Part shown: piece by piece, positions 41,240-52,800 of the stretch
How positions within the stretch are numbered: the first letter of the stretch is position 1
How the letters are laid out: every line of letters begins with the position of its first letter
Assembly (NCBI GenBank): GCA_013399305.1
Contig: VXAI01000013.1
Coordinates: 5,270,846 to 5,334,845, forward strand
Direction: 5' to 3'
Source: Rostratula benghalensis
Lineage: Eukaryota; Chordata; Aves; Charadriiformes; Rostratulidae
Length of the DNA: 64,000 bases
Notes under the pieces: generated by a model
Databases searched by the model: none
The model's input: the letters and a program-made list of their open reading frames with translations, nothing else
What the model was told of the DNA's origin: nothing
Position numbers and translations under genes: made by a program

Positions 41240-41867
41240 TACAGCTCTTGTAGTGATATATACGTCCCCCACAGCATCCTTCTCTCTAAATTGGAGAGAT
41301 ATGGATTTGATGGGTGGACTGTTTGGTGGATGAGGAACTGGTTGCATGGTTGCATCCAGATGGTAGCAGTCAACAGCTCAGTGCTTGGAGGTTGCTCAGT
41401 GATAAGTGATCAACTTCAGGGGTCTGTACTGGGACTAGTACTTCTCGATATCTTCCTCAATGATGTAGACAGTGGGATCCAGTGCACCCTCTGCAAGTGA
41501 TGTGATTGACATGCCCAAGGGATTGGATGCCATCCAGAGGGCTCTGCAAAGTAGCAAGACGTGAACCTCATGAGATTCAACAAGTCCAAGCAGGTCTTAT
41601 TGCAATAGCACAAGGGATAATGGCTTTAAACTAAAAGAGGGTTAATATTTAGACAAGACAGAAGGAAGAAATTTTTTACAGTAAGTGTGGTGAAACACTT
41701 GAACAGCTTGCCCAGAGAAGTTGTGGGTGATGGATCCCTGGCAATGTTCAAGATGTGGTTCTGAGCAACCCGGTCTAGTTGAAGATGGATGCTCATGGCA
41801 GGGGAGGTTGGACTAGATGAACTTTAAAGGTCCTTTCCAACACAAACTATTCTATGATTTTATGATA
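41240..41867 (+). mobile_element. CR1 LINE fragment with reverse-transcriptase remnant
   Basis: Plus-strand CR1. The frame 41213-41500 retains reverse-transcriptase signatures: KLERYGFDGWTVWW, RNWLHG, a decayed PQGSVLG motif (read as LQGSVLG) and an IFLNDVDSGIQCTL block. It then shifts frame, and the 3' UTR follows to the ATTCTATGATTTTATGAT tail at 41850-41867. The region carries frameshifts and internal losses, so it is inactive. Confidence 0.92.
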
Positions 41868-42225
41868 TAGACTGTCTGCAGCAGTAATTAGTCATATATT
41901 GGTATAACAAATACTTTGTTGTGAGATTATATGTTCTGCTCAAAAATGTTGCTTATCTCATTCTGTAAAAATATCCTGTTAATCCCATATGATCAACCTT
42001 TGACAAGGAAATACCAATTTTTTTTTCCTCCAGAGGAGGAATCCTGCCCTGCTGAACATTATATGAAAATTGTGCATGTTTTGGAAATTCCCAGGAAGTA
42101 TCGCTTAACTGAAGTGTTCCTCTTAGTTTTGTACAGTAGCATTACCATATTATCTGCAATGGTCAAGAGGTAAATGCACGGTAAATTGCAGAGTGGTAAT
42201 GTAATTTACAAGGCCATTGACAAGG

Positions 42226-42560
42226 TGTGGTGGGTTGACCCAGTTCTGCAGCTAAGCACCACTCATTTCACATCAAAAAAATCATTTATGATGTGTTCAG
42301 GTCTTACACTATCCAGTACATCCTTGTTAAGTACCAGCCTCCTACCATCCTCCTCCCTGTCATGTGAGATGTTTATATATACAGATATCATTCCCTTAGT
42401 CTATGGCCCATCCCTATAAAATGTTTATAAAATGTCCATTGAGTTCATTTAATTCATGACTTGGGCTTTGTGTGTTATGGTGTGCTCCAGACAGGAGAGA
42501 CAGCATATTGTATTAAATTATTGGCTCAGGCTGAGTCACTGCTGCACTTGCTTGGCTTCT
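42226..42560 (-). mobile_element. Diverged LTR, left side of an endogenous retrovirus fragment
   Basis: The left edge at 42228 has the same terminal motif (TGTGGTGGGTTGACC on the plus strand) as the LTR at 43353, and next to it the complement of a GTGGTGCTTAGCTGCAG block seen at the 3' end of this LTR family. A TATATATAAA-like box lies near 42374-42383. The right edge is uncertain and similarity fades, so the extent is approximate. Confidence 0.5.
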
Positions 42561-43352
42561 TGTGAGGTTCATTCTCCATTGGTTCCAGTGATTCTTGATG
42601 TAGTACTTTACTTGACACAGTGACTTTTCTATGCAAGTCAAATCACACGTTATTTCCCCCCAAAGTTTAATCTCCTTGGGGGAGACATACAAGGTTTCCT
42701 CATTCTCCTACATAACCCACCCGGTACCCAAGTCTTTGAGTGGAAAAACCCTAGAGCCTGACCTTGGATCTCTTCAGGTGCTTTCTGCCAGAGGCTCCAG
42801 TTGAGGTCGTGCTCCCCAGGAGCAGCAACTTAGACAACATTACTCACAACTGGTCCTGTCTGGACCATGGGCTACTGCATGAGCACCTATGGACCAGCTG
42901 CCTCAGAGCATATTTCAGCATTATTTCACCCAAAAGTCATCTTCTCTTACACCAGGATGGCACCAGATTCCACAAACCCCATAATATGCCACTGGTGTTA
43001 ATTAGTAGTATTAAACAGTTCACCTAACAGTTCAACTTTAAGGTTGAACAAGGACCTTGGGAACCTGCATAATAAACCCATCTACATCAGTCCCAGCTAG
43101 GAATAGGGTGATGTGTTCCCTCATCCGCTCCATAAGATAGATCACAGCAAGGCCATCAATGCCAGGACAATGCACTTAGACATTGTTTGTACTAGCACAT
43201 TCTCAACCTCAGCAAAAGAAAGAGATAAGCAATGCATCCAACAAACTCCATGACCTGCACAGGAGCTTTTAACTTAATAACTACTATGTCTGTGGCATTC
43301 ATAATACAAAATTGCCTTTGTCTCATGCCCCACGTTGGGCACCAAAAGGTAC
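42561..43352 (-). mobile_element. Internal remnant of an endogenous retrovirus with primer-binding site
   Basis: On the minus strand, eight bases after the LTR end, 43327-43344 is the complement of TGGTGCCCAACGTGGGGC, one mismatch from the tRNA-Lys(1,2)-type primer-binding site. Leader-like sequence continues leftward. No intact gag, pol or env frame is present; only about 0.8 kb of internal sequence separates this from the left LTR-like segment, so most of the provirus is deleted. Confidence 0.6.
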
Positions 43353-43974
43353 TGTGGTGGATTGACCTTGTCTGGATCCCAGGTGCTCACCAAACAGGTC
43401 TATCACCTTTCTCCTCAGTAGGAGGGGTGCGAGAAAATTAGCTAGAACAAAACATCATGGTTCAAGATAAAGACAGTTTAATTAAAAACAAAATAAAACA
43501 AAACCAAAACAACAACAAAAAACCCCACCAAAGGCTGCACATGGAAGCAAAGGAAAACAAAATACTTATTGTCTACTTCCCCTCAGCAGGCAATGTTCAG
43601 ACATTTCCCAGTAATTAGGGCTTCAGTATGCATAGCTGTTGTTCTGGAAGACAAACTTGATAATAATGAATAAACTTCCTCCTTCTCCTTTCTCTTAGCT
43701 TTTATTGCTATGCAGACGTCATATGGTAATGAATATCCCTTTGGTCATTTTGGGTCAGCTGTCTTCGCTGTGTCCCCTTCCAAGATCTTGCCCACCCCCA
43801 GCCTACCAGTGAGGGAGGAATGTTGGCAAGAAACCTTGATGCTGTGCAAGCATTGCTCAGCAGTACCCAAAACACTGGTGTGCTACCAACACCTCTGCAA
43901 CTACCAACACAAAGTACAACATTTTGAACGTTGCCACAGGGAAAATTAACTCCACCTCAGTCAGACCCGGTGCA
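43353..43974 (-). mobile_element. Endogenous-retrovirus LTR (5' LTR in the minus orientation)
   Basis: About 622 bp from TG...CA termini, reading leftward. It contains a TGACGTC CRE core (43715-43721) upstream of an AATAAAAG TATA-like box and an ATTAAA polyadenylation-type signal (complement at 43487-43492). It shares segment order with the solo LTR at 34800-35372. The adjacent primer-binding site fixes the orientation. Confidence 0.8.
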
Positions 43975-44349
43975 GTTATGTAGCTGAGCATTTATCTATC
44001 TATTTGTCTGTCTGTGTCAATCCACTCTCAGTTTACCTGTAAAAGCTTGACTGCTCCAGAAACATCTCAGTATAAGTTTGGAATTTCTTCCTTTTAACTC
44101 CTAATTTTTTCCTGATCATCTCTGGTGGATGACTGCAGACTCAAATGAGGGCCCCGCAGACGGGCTTGATCATTTCAATGCTAATTCTGCAGGACAGTTT
44201 CTACTGCCTCATTAGCACTAATACACTTGGATTAGTGCTGAAAGTCTCTTTCCATATTCCCTTTTATTCTGAAATATGTACGCCTACCTCCACACATTTT
44301 GCAATAGCCACGGTTGCCTGAGAATGCGGAAGAAAAACAGCCTTTATGG
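43975..44349. other. Intergenic DNA with a perfect inverted repeat
   Basis: Contains AGCACTAAT (44214-44222) and its exact complement ATTAGTGCT (44231-44239) around an 8-base loop. No gene seen. Confidence 0.7.
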
Positions 44350-46020
44350 TTTAATATCAACTAGAAGGTATTATCTTTGTCCTGCCCGCTGCTAGTTTAA
44401 GATTCAAACTGCTAATGAAAATATGGGCTAGATAATTAATCAGAATAGACCCCTTAAGGACCTCATTTGAAATGTCATCTGAGTACGAATTTGAAACTTT
44501 TGCAATATTTCTAAAACATTTTTTACCAGTTGTGCACCCAATCACAATTTCACCTAGAGCATTTCTTCTATGCTTATTTCTGTAGTGCTCTTAGTTAATC
44601 TAAAAAGTATACTAAAATCAAATAAAATGCATGTATTTTATGTCTTCAATCACTAAGATAGTTGCCCCATAAAACAAGAAAATTAGATTAAGTTCAAGTG
44701 ACGTATTAGGCATATTTCATCTCTATTTATGCCTGACCAATTTTCTAAGAACTTGTAATCCTCCACAGTTTTTCAAATGTATAACATATCAGAATATATT
44801 CAAATATATTCTCAAATGGTTCTCAGATTACTGCATTAATTTTCACCCATGAATTATGAGTGAATTTAATCTGGAACTGTTGCCTTGAGTGCATATATTA
44901 AATCTAAATATTCTGCACTCCCACCATCATTGTGTCCATAGTTCATTCTTTTTTCCTTGTTAAAATTAATTTCATGAGAGAATTGACTACTTTGTGAAGA
45001 CTCAAGCAAAGAAGTCAACTACTTCAGCATTGTCTGCAGTTTGTCATCCCTTCTGTTAACTCTCTAATCTTCTCTATTTCTTTCTTACTTCTGAAATTTT
45101 TGTAGAATTTTTCTTTGACATCTCCAACTGACATATGTTACAATGTTCCTGAATGTATTCATCTATATTTTTATTATTCCTTTATAGCAGCCCTCAAACA
45201 CACGCCATTTTTTCCAGGTGTCATACATTTTTTTCTTCATTTTTGGATATTTGAAGCCTTCCTGATGCATGCACCATAGTACCCCTCTCTGTTCACTGTC
45301 TTTGAACTCTTTAATCCAGGTTTGTCATTATATATTTAGAATAGACACTTTCAAAAGCTTCCAGTTCACTTGACCTTCTTTATCCTTTACATTATCTTCT
45401 CAGGAGGTCTCAGTCTCCACTCCCTAGGTTGTGTCAAAGCTGTTTTCCCAATTCTTTCCATGCAGTAGTATAGGCTGTTGTTTCATTATGACTTTTATCC
45501 CCAGATTATTTCCCATCCTTGGGTTTTCAATAAATTCCTTCCTGTTAGTTAGATTTGAAATACTGCTTGCTTAGTACAATCAAAGTTCTACCTTCCTGAA
45601 ACCAAAACTTCATCTGCAACACTGTCAAACTGATCAGTTGGTTTGTCTATACCCTGACACAAGGGATCCTTATAACCAAAAATTTATATGGATAGTAAAA
45701 ATCTACCTTATTACCTGGCCTTTGGATGGTTCTAGTGGTAGCTCAAAGACTCCTTCATCTGTCTCCTCTTCTAATTTTCTGCTTCATGTAAGACCTTGAG
45801 CATGGAACATGGCATTCTTTTCCCTTTTGATCTACACCCACAGACAGCGTACTGCCTCTTTCCTACTTTTTCCTCTTCTTTGTTTGATGTCATTCTCTTG
45901 TATTATGAAGTCTGTACCAAGTTCTCTTTTATTGAAAACAGGAAAATTCAGGCAAAAGGCTTTATTTATGTTTTACTTTTGTCTCAAAAACTCTACTATT
46001 CCTAGCCTTGCTCAAAGCTT
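44350..46020 (-). mobile_element. Ancient, strongly diverged CR1-type LINE (tentative)
   Basis: Several blocks resemble the antisense of the internal CR1 ORF2 in the right order: agaatagaccccttaaggacc (near 44446), a ttttaccagttgtgcaccc block (44521), a gaagactcaagcaaagaagt block (44997), and ttcctttatagcagccctc (45177). Each is degenerate. If correct it is an old copy, much older than the other CR1s here. Confidence 0.4.
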
Positions 46021-46143
46021 TATATGATGTCCATGAAACACCTTATCCTGTTTCTACACAAGAAGAGAAAATGAATTATCATGCACTCCTGGCCAGGCAA
46101 GACAGAAAAAAAAATCTGTTTTTCTCATGTATTTCAAATTCTA

Positions 46144-46298
46144 GACAGATAGAATCAATAAAAGGATTAAGGCTAGAGGGGACTTCTGCAGGTCAACTAG
46201 TCCAACCTTTTGCTCAAAGCAGAGCAAAGTTCAGAACTAGGTCAGGTTGCTCAGGACCTTGTCCTACCAGTTTTTTATATCTCCACAGATGGAGATCA
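46144..46298 (-). mobile_element. CR1 LINE 3' fragment, diverged
   Basis: Reverse-oriented CR1 3' UTR remnant: GATAGAATCAATA, a GGGGACTTCTGCAGGTCA block and CAGGTTGCTCAGGACCTTG. It ends about 390 bases upstream of the SLC13A1 TATA-like box. Confidence 0.75.
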
Positions 46299-46553
46299 AG
46301 AATTTTTAATTCTGTTCACTAAAATGATCTTGCATACTTTTTCACCTAATAATATAATTTGTTTTTAACATATATTCTATATATATTAATCATTTTGATT
46401 TCCTACTGAAGCCAACAATGACTGGTAAAGCACCTGAAATTTGTGGTTATCTGGTGTCTAAAAACTGTTACAATTACATAAACTTGTTATGAGGAAGGGC
46501 AGGAAGAGAAAGTCATGAGGAGGCTGACATCTAGCCTTGGTTTATGATGAACA

Positions 46554-46694
46554 CTTATCTTATCAACCTACTGTTAATAAACTCACTAAAACAATAAAGA
46601 GCAAGATTTAATTTTAACTTGGTTTACTGGCCTGCTTTAGCAATGGCTAAAGGTGATAGCTTGGAAAAATATTAATCAGAGTCAGCTATTTAAA
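46554..46694 (+). promoter_or_regulatory. Putative SLC13A1 proximal promoter
   Basis: A TATA-like TATTTAAA lies at 46687-46694, 57 bases before the ATG, consistent with a short 5' UTR. Upstream are a tandem GATA site (CTTATCTTATC, 46554-46564) and GTTAATAAACT (46573-46583), a match to one half of the HNF1 site, plus an ATTAATCA (46671-46678). GATA4/6 and HNF1 factors drive many kidney and intestinal transporter genes, which fits NaS1. The sites are seen; their use is inferred. Confidence 0.45.
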
Positions 46695-46750
46695 GCGAGA
46701 TCTATTTTTTGGCCGTTTCTGCAGGAAAGTTCATCTACCAGCCATCAACC

Positions 46751-46849
46751 ATGAAGATTCTTAGTTACCTCCTAGTTTACCGAAGGTTCCTGCTCATTGT
46801 CCTCACCCCACTGCTTTTACTTCCACTTCCACTTATCATCAAAACCAAA
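46751..46849 (+). CDS. SLC13A1: SLC13A1 coding exon 1
   Basis: Begins at ATG with A at -3 (Kozak-favourable) and ends at donor GTAAGT (46850). Its 33 residues ([20 protein letters not shown] and a hydrophobic run [10 protein letters not shown], then KTK) hold the cytosolic N-terminus and first membrane helix. Length is the same as in mammals. Phase 0 exit. Confidence 0.95.
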
Positions 46850-49800
46850 GTAAGTGACTTGCTTTGAGAGGTAATTTTTTTGCACCTGCATGCCAAGTCT
46901 GAGATTCCCAGATCTTTTCAGAATCATAGAATGGTTTGAGTTGGAAGGCACCTTGAGTGACTTCATGATGTTTGATTTGTGGATTTTTTTTTTATTTTTG
47001 GGGGGGTGAACTCAGATTATTTGCATAGAAATGTAGAGAAGACAACAGCTTTAATGTCATATTCTGTGCTGGTTGCCTGAAGTTCTGAGTTATATATTTA
47101 CTTTTTTGTTCAGGAAATGTTTTTCTGATTTAACGTCTAGACTACCTCAAAAATCTTGTTCTTACTATTACATTTTGGGCACTTTTAAACACTTTTTTAA
47201 ACATATGATTGGCAATGGAGATGAATTAGTAGGAAGACAGCTGCAATTACCTTTTTATTGGATGAAGGAATTTTTTATGTTTATCATACATCATGTTTTC
47301 TGATAGCAAATGACTGCAATCAGGGATCTGACAAATTCCTTCTGGTCCCTAAATAGAGTAGAGATTATGGGAGGACACAGTTCTATTTTATTTGGAATAA
47401 ATTCTTCTGGCATTCAATAACTCTTGTTAAAACTCCCAGATGATGACTCAGCTATTTAAAAATTTCATTAATAATTCTATTTGGGATAGCTCTGATGTCA
47501 GCAGAATGAAATGGAATTCTTCTGTGATGTATTTTCACACATGCAACACACTTATTGTGCGTAACAGTACATGAAAGTCCAGTTCAGAAGTCCTTGCTTC
47601 ACAGACAGATGGTGGTTACAGAGCAACACACTTCACACTGTCTCATGTCACAGATTCAATATTTCACTTTCCTCTCTCAGAAGAAATTCTTGAAAGTTCA
47701 TAATGCAGTAGGATTTCAGTGAGATGAACATTTGCCAGGTGATAAATGAATTGTCACTATCAAATTGTTTCATACATAATACAAGCTTCCCCCCAAAAAT
47801 AAATGCTAGACATAGCTGACTGAATTGGATTTAACATTGTTGATTTCCAGTCAGAGGTTCCCTGAGCCATTTCATTAAGTTATTTCTTTCTCAATACAAA
47901 CCATATCTGCTGCTGTTCAGTAGTTTCATGCCCTAACCAGTGGCATTAAAAGATCTCAACCATTTTCCTCAAGAGCAAAAATATAAATCAAAACTGCACA
48001 AAAGGGGTTTCTAGGATTCTAGAAGAAGCTAGGCTTACTTCATCTTATTACATTTGGCTGTGGCTGCATTTTGCAGTCAGCATTGAAGTAAATTCTCCTG
48101 AAAAAAAATATTCTGTTTTCCAGGAGTTTAAACAAAAGACATTCACTAAAATTACAAGTCTTTAAAAAACCAACTCTGTTTCTTGTCTGTCTTGCATAGT
48201 GCTTTTCACATTAAGTTATTTTGTTGCCTTATTGATGCTGATGACAAAATTCCATTGAATGTAAGAGACAAAATTTTACCTGCTGCTGGCTGCCACTATT
48301 CCTAGAAGTTTAAAGATTTGCTTGCAGCTGTAGAGTGCCTGTGAGTTATGCTAATTCATGGCCTGAGAATGCTCCAGTTTGACCTACAAGATTAATTGTG
48401 CTTGAAGGCAAAGGCAGCTGACTTCTTTCAAGTTTTCCTAAGTGGTAGAATTTAAGTAACTTTACTATGTCTTTAAAAAACCCAACAAACAAACAAAGAA
48501 CCCCCCACCTATGAAACATACAAACTATGTTTCATATTTTAGCAGAATTATCAATACCAGACGATAAGTACCCTACATTAAGTACCCTACATTAAGTACC
48601 CTACATTCAGGTCTCTTAACTCATACTTTTCCAAGTCAGCGAAATCTCTTTACAGACAAAACTGGACTTTTTGCAGTTTTGATTCTTTTCCTGGATGATC
48701 CATTCATATTTTTGTTGGTGCCTTTTGTATTCTAGGAAGCAGAATGTGCGTACACATTGTTTGTAGTTGCCATCTTTTGGCTCACAGAAGCTTTGCCACT
48801 GGGTGTTTCAGCTTTGCTCCCTGCCTTTATGTTTCCATTGTTTGGTATAATGGAATCCAAGGAGGTAATCCTTTTTTTTCTCTCTATCATATTATGCATT
48901 GAAATGATAAAGTCTCCAGAGAAAGAACCGCATAATGTTAAAACCTGATGGACTGATCCCGGGATTTGCTGAGTGTCAATCACTATGGATCCGCCTCAAG
49001 ACCTGCTTACATGCTTTGTCCTCAGGATTTGTTCTTATTTCTTTGATATTGATTTTTGATTAATTGATTGTGATTCAGTGCTTAAATGCCAGTCAATTGG
49101 AAAATGCTTGATAGATACAAAATATCCTTAACGTTACAGAAGCCAGATGACACACTAAAGACCCCATGTACAAAATGCTTAGTATACATCTCCATGTCAA
49201 AGAGAAAACGCCGTAGATGATCATACTCTAAGTCTATATTTAAAGTTGTTCCATTATCTGTTGGATGGATTAGTAAATTTATAAAAGCAGCATTTAATTG
49301 GGGACTTAGCCCTTTTGTAAGATGTCACTGATTATCTTAGGGTTTTTGTATCATAAGCCATAATTTTTATTTTTGTTTTGACATTCTGGGCTTTAGTGCA
49401 GTTACTCTTGTATCATTTGGTTAAATGAAATTAACGATGTCAATGAAATGAACAGTCTAAATTTAAGCCAAAACTATTTATTGGTATTTATTTCAATATA
49501 TATCCTTACTGATTTTTTTTTTCCCATTAAGTGGATAATACCTAATACTAATAGAATTCCACCATTCAGTTACCAAAATATTTTCTGTTTTTATTTCAGG
49601 TGGCATCTGCTTATTTTAAAGACTTTCACCTGCTGCTGATTGGAGTAATTTGTTTGGCAACATCAATAGAAAAATGGAATTTCCACAAAAGAGTGGCTTT
49701 AAGAATGGTGATGCTGGTGGGTGTCAACCCTGCATGGTATGTGCTAAACAATGTCTTGAAGGCAATATTAATTGTGGAAAGCTGTGTGTTGCAAAACTCA

Positions 49801-52800
49801 TTGCCTACTACTTTTTCTGTGGTAGAAGTCCAGCCTTCCTTTTCTACTGAAACAAAGCAGAAGACATGATTGATTTGTAGGTGACACTTGATTATTTTGC
49901 TGAAATCCTAATTGAAATTCCCCTGTAATGATTCTGTTCATAATAAGGAAACTTATGACCAAAACAATCTGATGAATTTGTCAATAATGTAAGGGTCCTT
50001 TTACTTAATGGTGGCAGTATGTTACATACCTGATGACTACAACTTAAAATCTGGGCTATGCTGATTATTAATTTGTGTTTCAATACTGTTTGCAAAATCC
50101 TGGACACTTCCCAAAACCACAAGAACAGTTCAAATGTGCAGTGAGGAAGAAAAGGTTATAAAATTAAGGATGTGGTGGGAAAAGAAAAACACATCAAGAC
50201 AATGTCTGTATGTTTTGGTTTTTTTCTTGTTCTTATGAAGAAAATATGAAAGGAATAGAAACTTCAATCTGATGAGGGAAATGGAATCGCACACTATCTA
50301 CTTACGCACTGTCAGCGTATCTCTTATGAAGTGAAAGCTCTTGCAGAGCGAACTTGCAGAAAGGCTTTAGACCCACAGATTCATCTCTGAGCACACCAGT
50401 AAAGCTGTAGATAAGATCTGTAGACCAAGTCTGGTTTTCCAGAATACATGGTGCTTATGATTTAGCTTACATCTTTTGACAGCGTGTAGCTTTTCTCCTT
50501 GAGAAAATGTTCCTTACATTCTTGTTCAACTGCCTTCCCATTATGTCTAGCTGTACTCTTGAGCTATGCAATTTTAGTTATTTTGACTTCTCTTTTTTTT
50601 TTGTCGCTCCTAAATCCTCACCTTTTGGCTGAAATCTTGAAAGGGAGAATATGAGTGGATGGCATGCTAGGATGAAGACTTCTGGAAAGTTTGCTGTAGA
50701 CACAGAAACCTGCAGACTGCTGCTGAGAATACCTAGAGCAACTCCACAGCCAGCTGTGTAACCCTGAGGAAGCAGTATTCCTCATAAATATTTCATCTCT
50801 ATCACTTTTCCTGATCATGGTAGAAGGATGAGAAGATTATGATAAGATGATCTGTGAGGGAGAGGATCCTCCCACCTCTCAGCATCTGTTGCTCATTAGC
50901 TGTGCCCACTGCAAAGTGAGGTACACTGTTTTCTGTGCAGAGCCCTCCTCCTCTGCTAGCAGGAGTTCCCAGCTGGCCTTGTGCACACTGGAGCTTCATC
51001 CAGACAAGGTAGAGATATCACTGCAGACAGTTTCTACATTAGAGGACATGGGGAATGCAGCAGTGGGAGTAGCAGGAGTCTGCTTGATATTGCATTCTTC
51101 TGGAGAAACTGGCTTGTATCAGAAATAGTGTGGCATATCAGGACTAGGGAAGGCATTGTTCCCCTGTACTCAGCAGTGGTGAGACCCCACCTCAAATAAT
51201 GTGTTCAGTTTTGGGCTCCTCAATACAAAAAAAAGACACTGAGGTGCTGCAGCACATCAAAAGCCAGGTATTGAAGCTAGTCAGGGGTCTAGAGAACAAG
51301 TCATATGAGGAGAGGCTGAGGGAACTGGGCGTGTTTAGTCTGGAGAAGAGGAGGCTGGAAGAGACCTCATTGCCCTCTACAACTACCTGAAAGGAGATTG
51401 TAAAGAAGTGGGTGTTGGCCTCTTCTCCCTAGTGAATAATGACAGGACAGGAGGAAATGGTGTGAAGTTGTGGCAGGAGAGGTTTAGATTAGATATTAGG
51501 AAGAATTATTTTACTGAAAGAGTGAACAGGCACTTGAACAGCCTGCCCAGGGAGGCGGTTGAGTCAAGATCCCTGGAAGAATAAAGAAACCTGTAGGTGT
51601 GGCACTTCCGGGCATGCTCTAGAGGCCAACATTGTAGGCATTTCTTTGTGTGTGTATGATTGGACTCAATGATCTCAGAGGTCTTTTCAAACTATGAAGA
51701 TTCTGTGATTCTGTGTTTAGCCTGGAGAAAAGGAGGCTGAGTGGAGACCTTACCATTCTCTACAGCTACCTGAAAGGAGGTTGTATCAAAGTGGGGGTTG
51801 GTCCCTTCTGCCAGGTAACAAGCACTAGGACAAGAGGAAATGGCCTCAGGTTGCACAAGCTGAGGGGGTTGACCGGGTATTAAGAAAAATATCCTCACTG
51901 AAAGGGTTATCAAACATTAGAATGGGCTGCCCAGGGAAGTCTTTGAGTCACTAGTCCTGGAGGAATTTAAAAGACATGTAGATGTGGGGCTTAGGGACAT
52001 GGTTTATTTGTAGACTTGGCAATGCTAGGTTAAAAGTTGGACTCAATGATCTTAAGGGTCTATTCCAATCTATGTGATTCTACAATCCTATGAGTTCCTA
52101 AAGATCTCCTGTCATTTGAGTTATGCAGTCTGGTCTGCAGACTGTCAGGGAAATATGAATACGTCTATGCAAACTGCAAGGACTGGAATGAGTAATAAAA
52201 GAGTGATTTTGCATTACATAGCAATGAGTGACTTTATGTGAAAGAAGTTATCATCCAACGTTCCACGCAGAATAGTTTTTAACAACACCACAGGGAGAAT
52301 AATGCAGAAAATCTGGGCCTGACCAAGGTAGGATATATTTTATTATTTTTTAAAATCAATTTTAGAATGAGTCATTAGAGTACACCCCATTGTACTAAAT
52401 GGTCACCTGACCATCAGTCCATCAAATGCTGGCAATTTATGATGAACAGTTTTGAAACACATTAGTGAATGTCTTAATTTGCTTTGGGTTTAAATCCTCT
52501 TGCAAGTTGTACTAAAATTATATTTCTTTATAATGTGAACATTCATATTCAGTGTGCTTAGTATGCCCAATATTTTCTGCATAAAAATTTCTCCTGAAAG
52601 CCTAATTCTTCTCCAACTTCCATCTCAGGACTTAATCAAAAACTATGTAAAGTTAATGGGTTTTATAGTACTGATGGCAATTTGTGTTGAATCAGGCCCA
52701 CCACTTGCAGGTCTACAGGTCATTTCGTCATTATACAATTAAAAGTGCACAGAGAAAAGACAAGGTGCCCCTGTTGCGAAAAAAAAATAATTTGAAATGT

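Larger units (their letters stand above)
46850..48735 (+). other. SLC13A1 intron 1
   Basis: Contains a CR1 tail (46920-46962) and a 14-bp tandem repeat (48565-48606). No other feature recognised. Confidence 0.85.

Noticed and set aside
41213..41500. Frame with reverse-transcriptase similarity
   Set aside because: Not a host gene: it is the decayed ORF2 of the CR1 element that continues to the CR1 tail at 41867.
51199..51390. Frame containing [18 protein letters not shown]
   Set aside because: Typical translated remnant of the CR1 3' end of ORF2, included in the CR1 feature.
52629..52710. Exon-like segment in SLC13A1 intron 3 with CTCAG acceptor and TTGCAG/GTCTAC donor
   Set aside because: Exons 3 and 4 join in phase without it and match the mammalian protein with no extra residues. 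Its 82 bases would shift the frame and create an immediate in-frame stop after exon 3. At most a rare poison exon.
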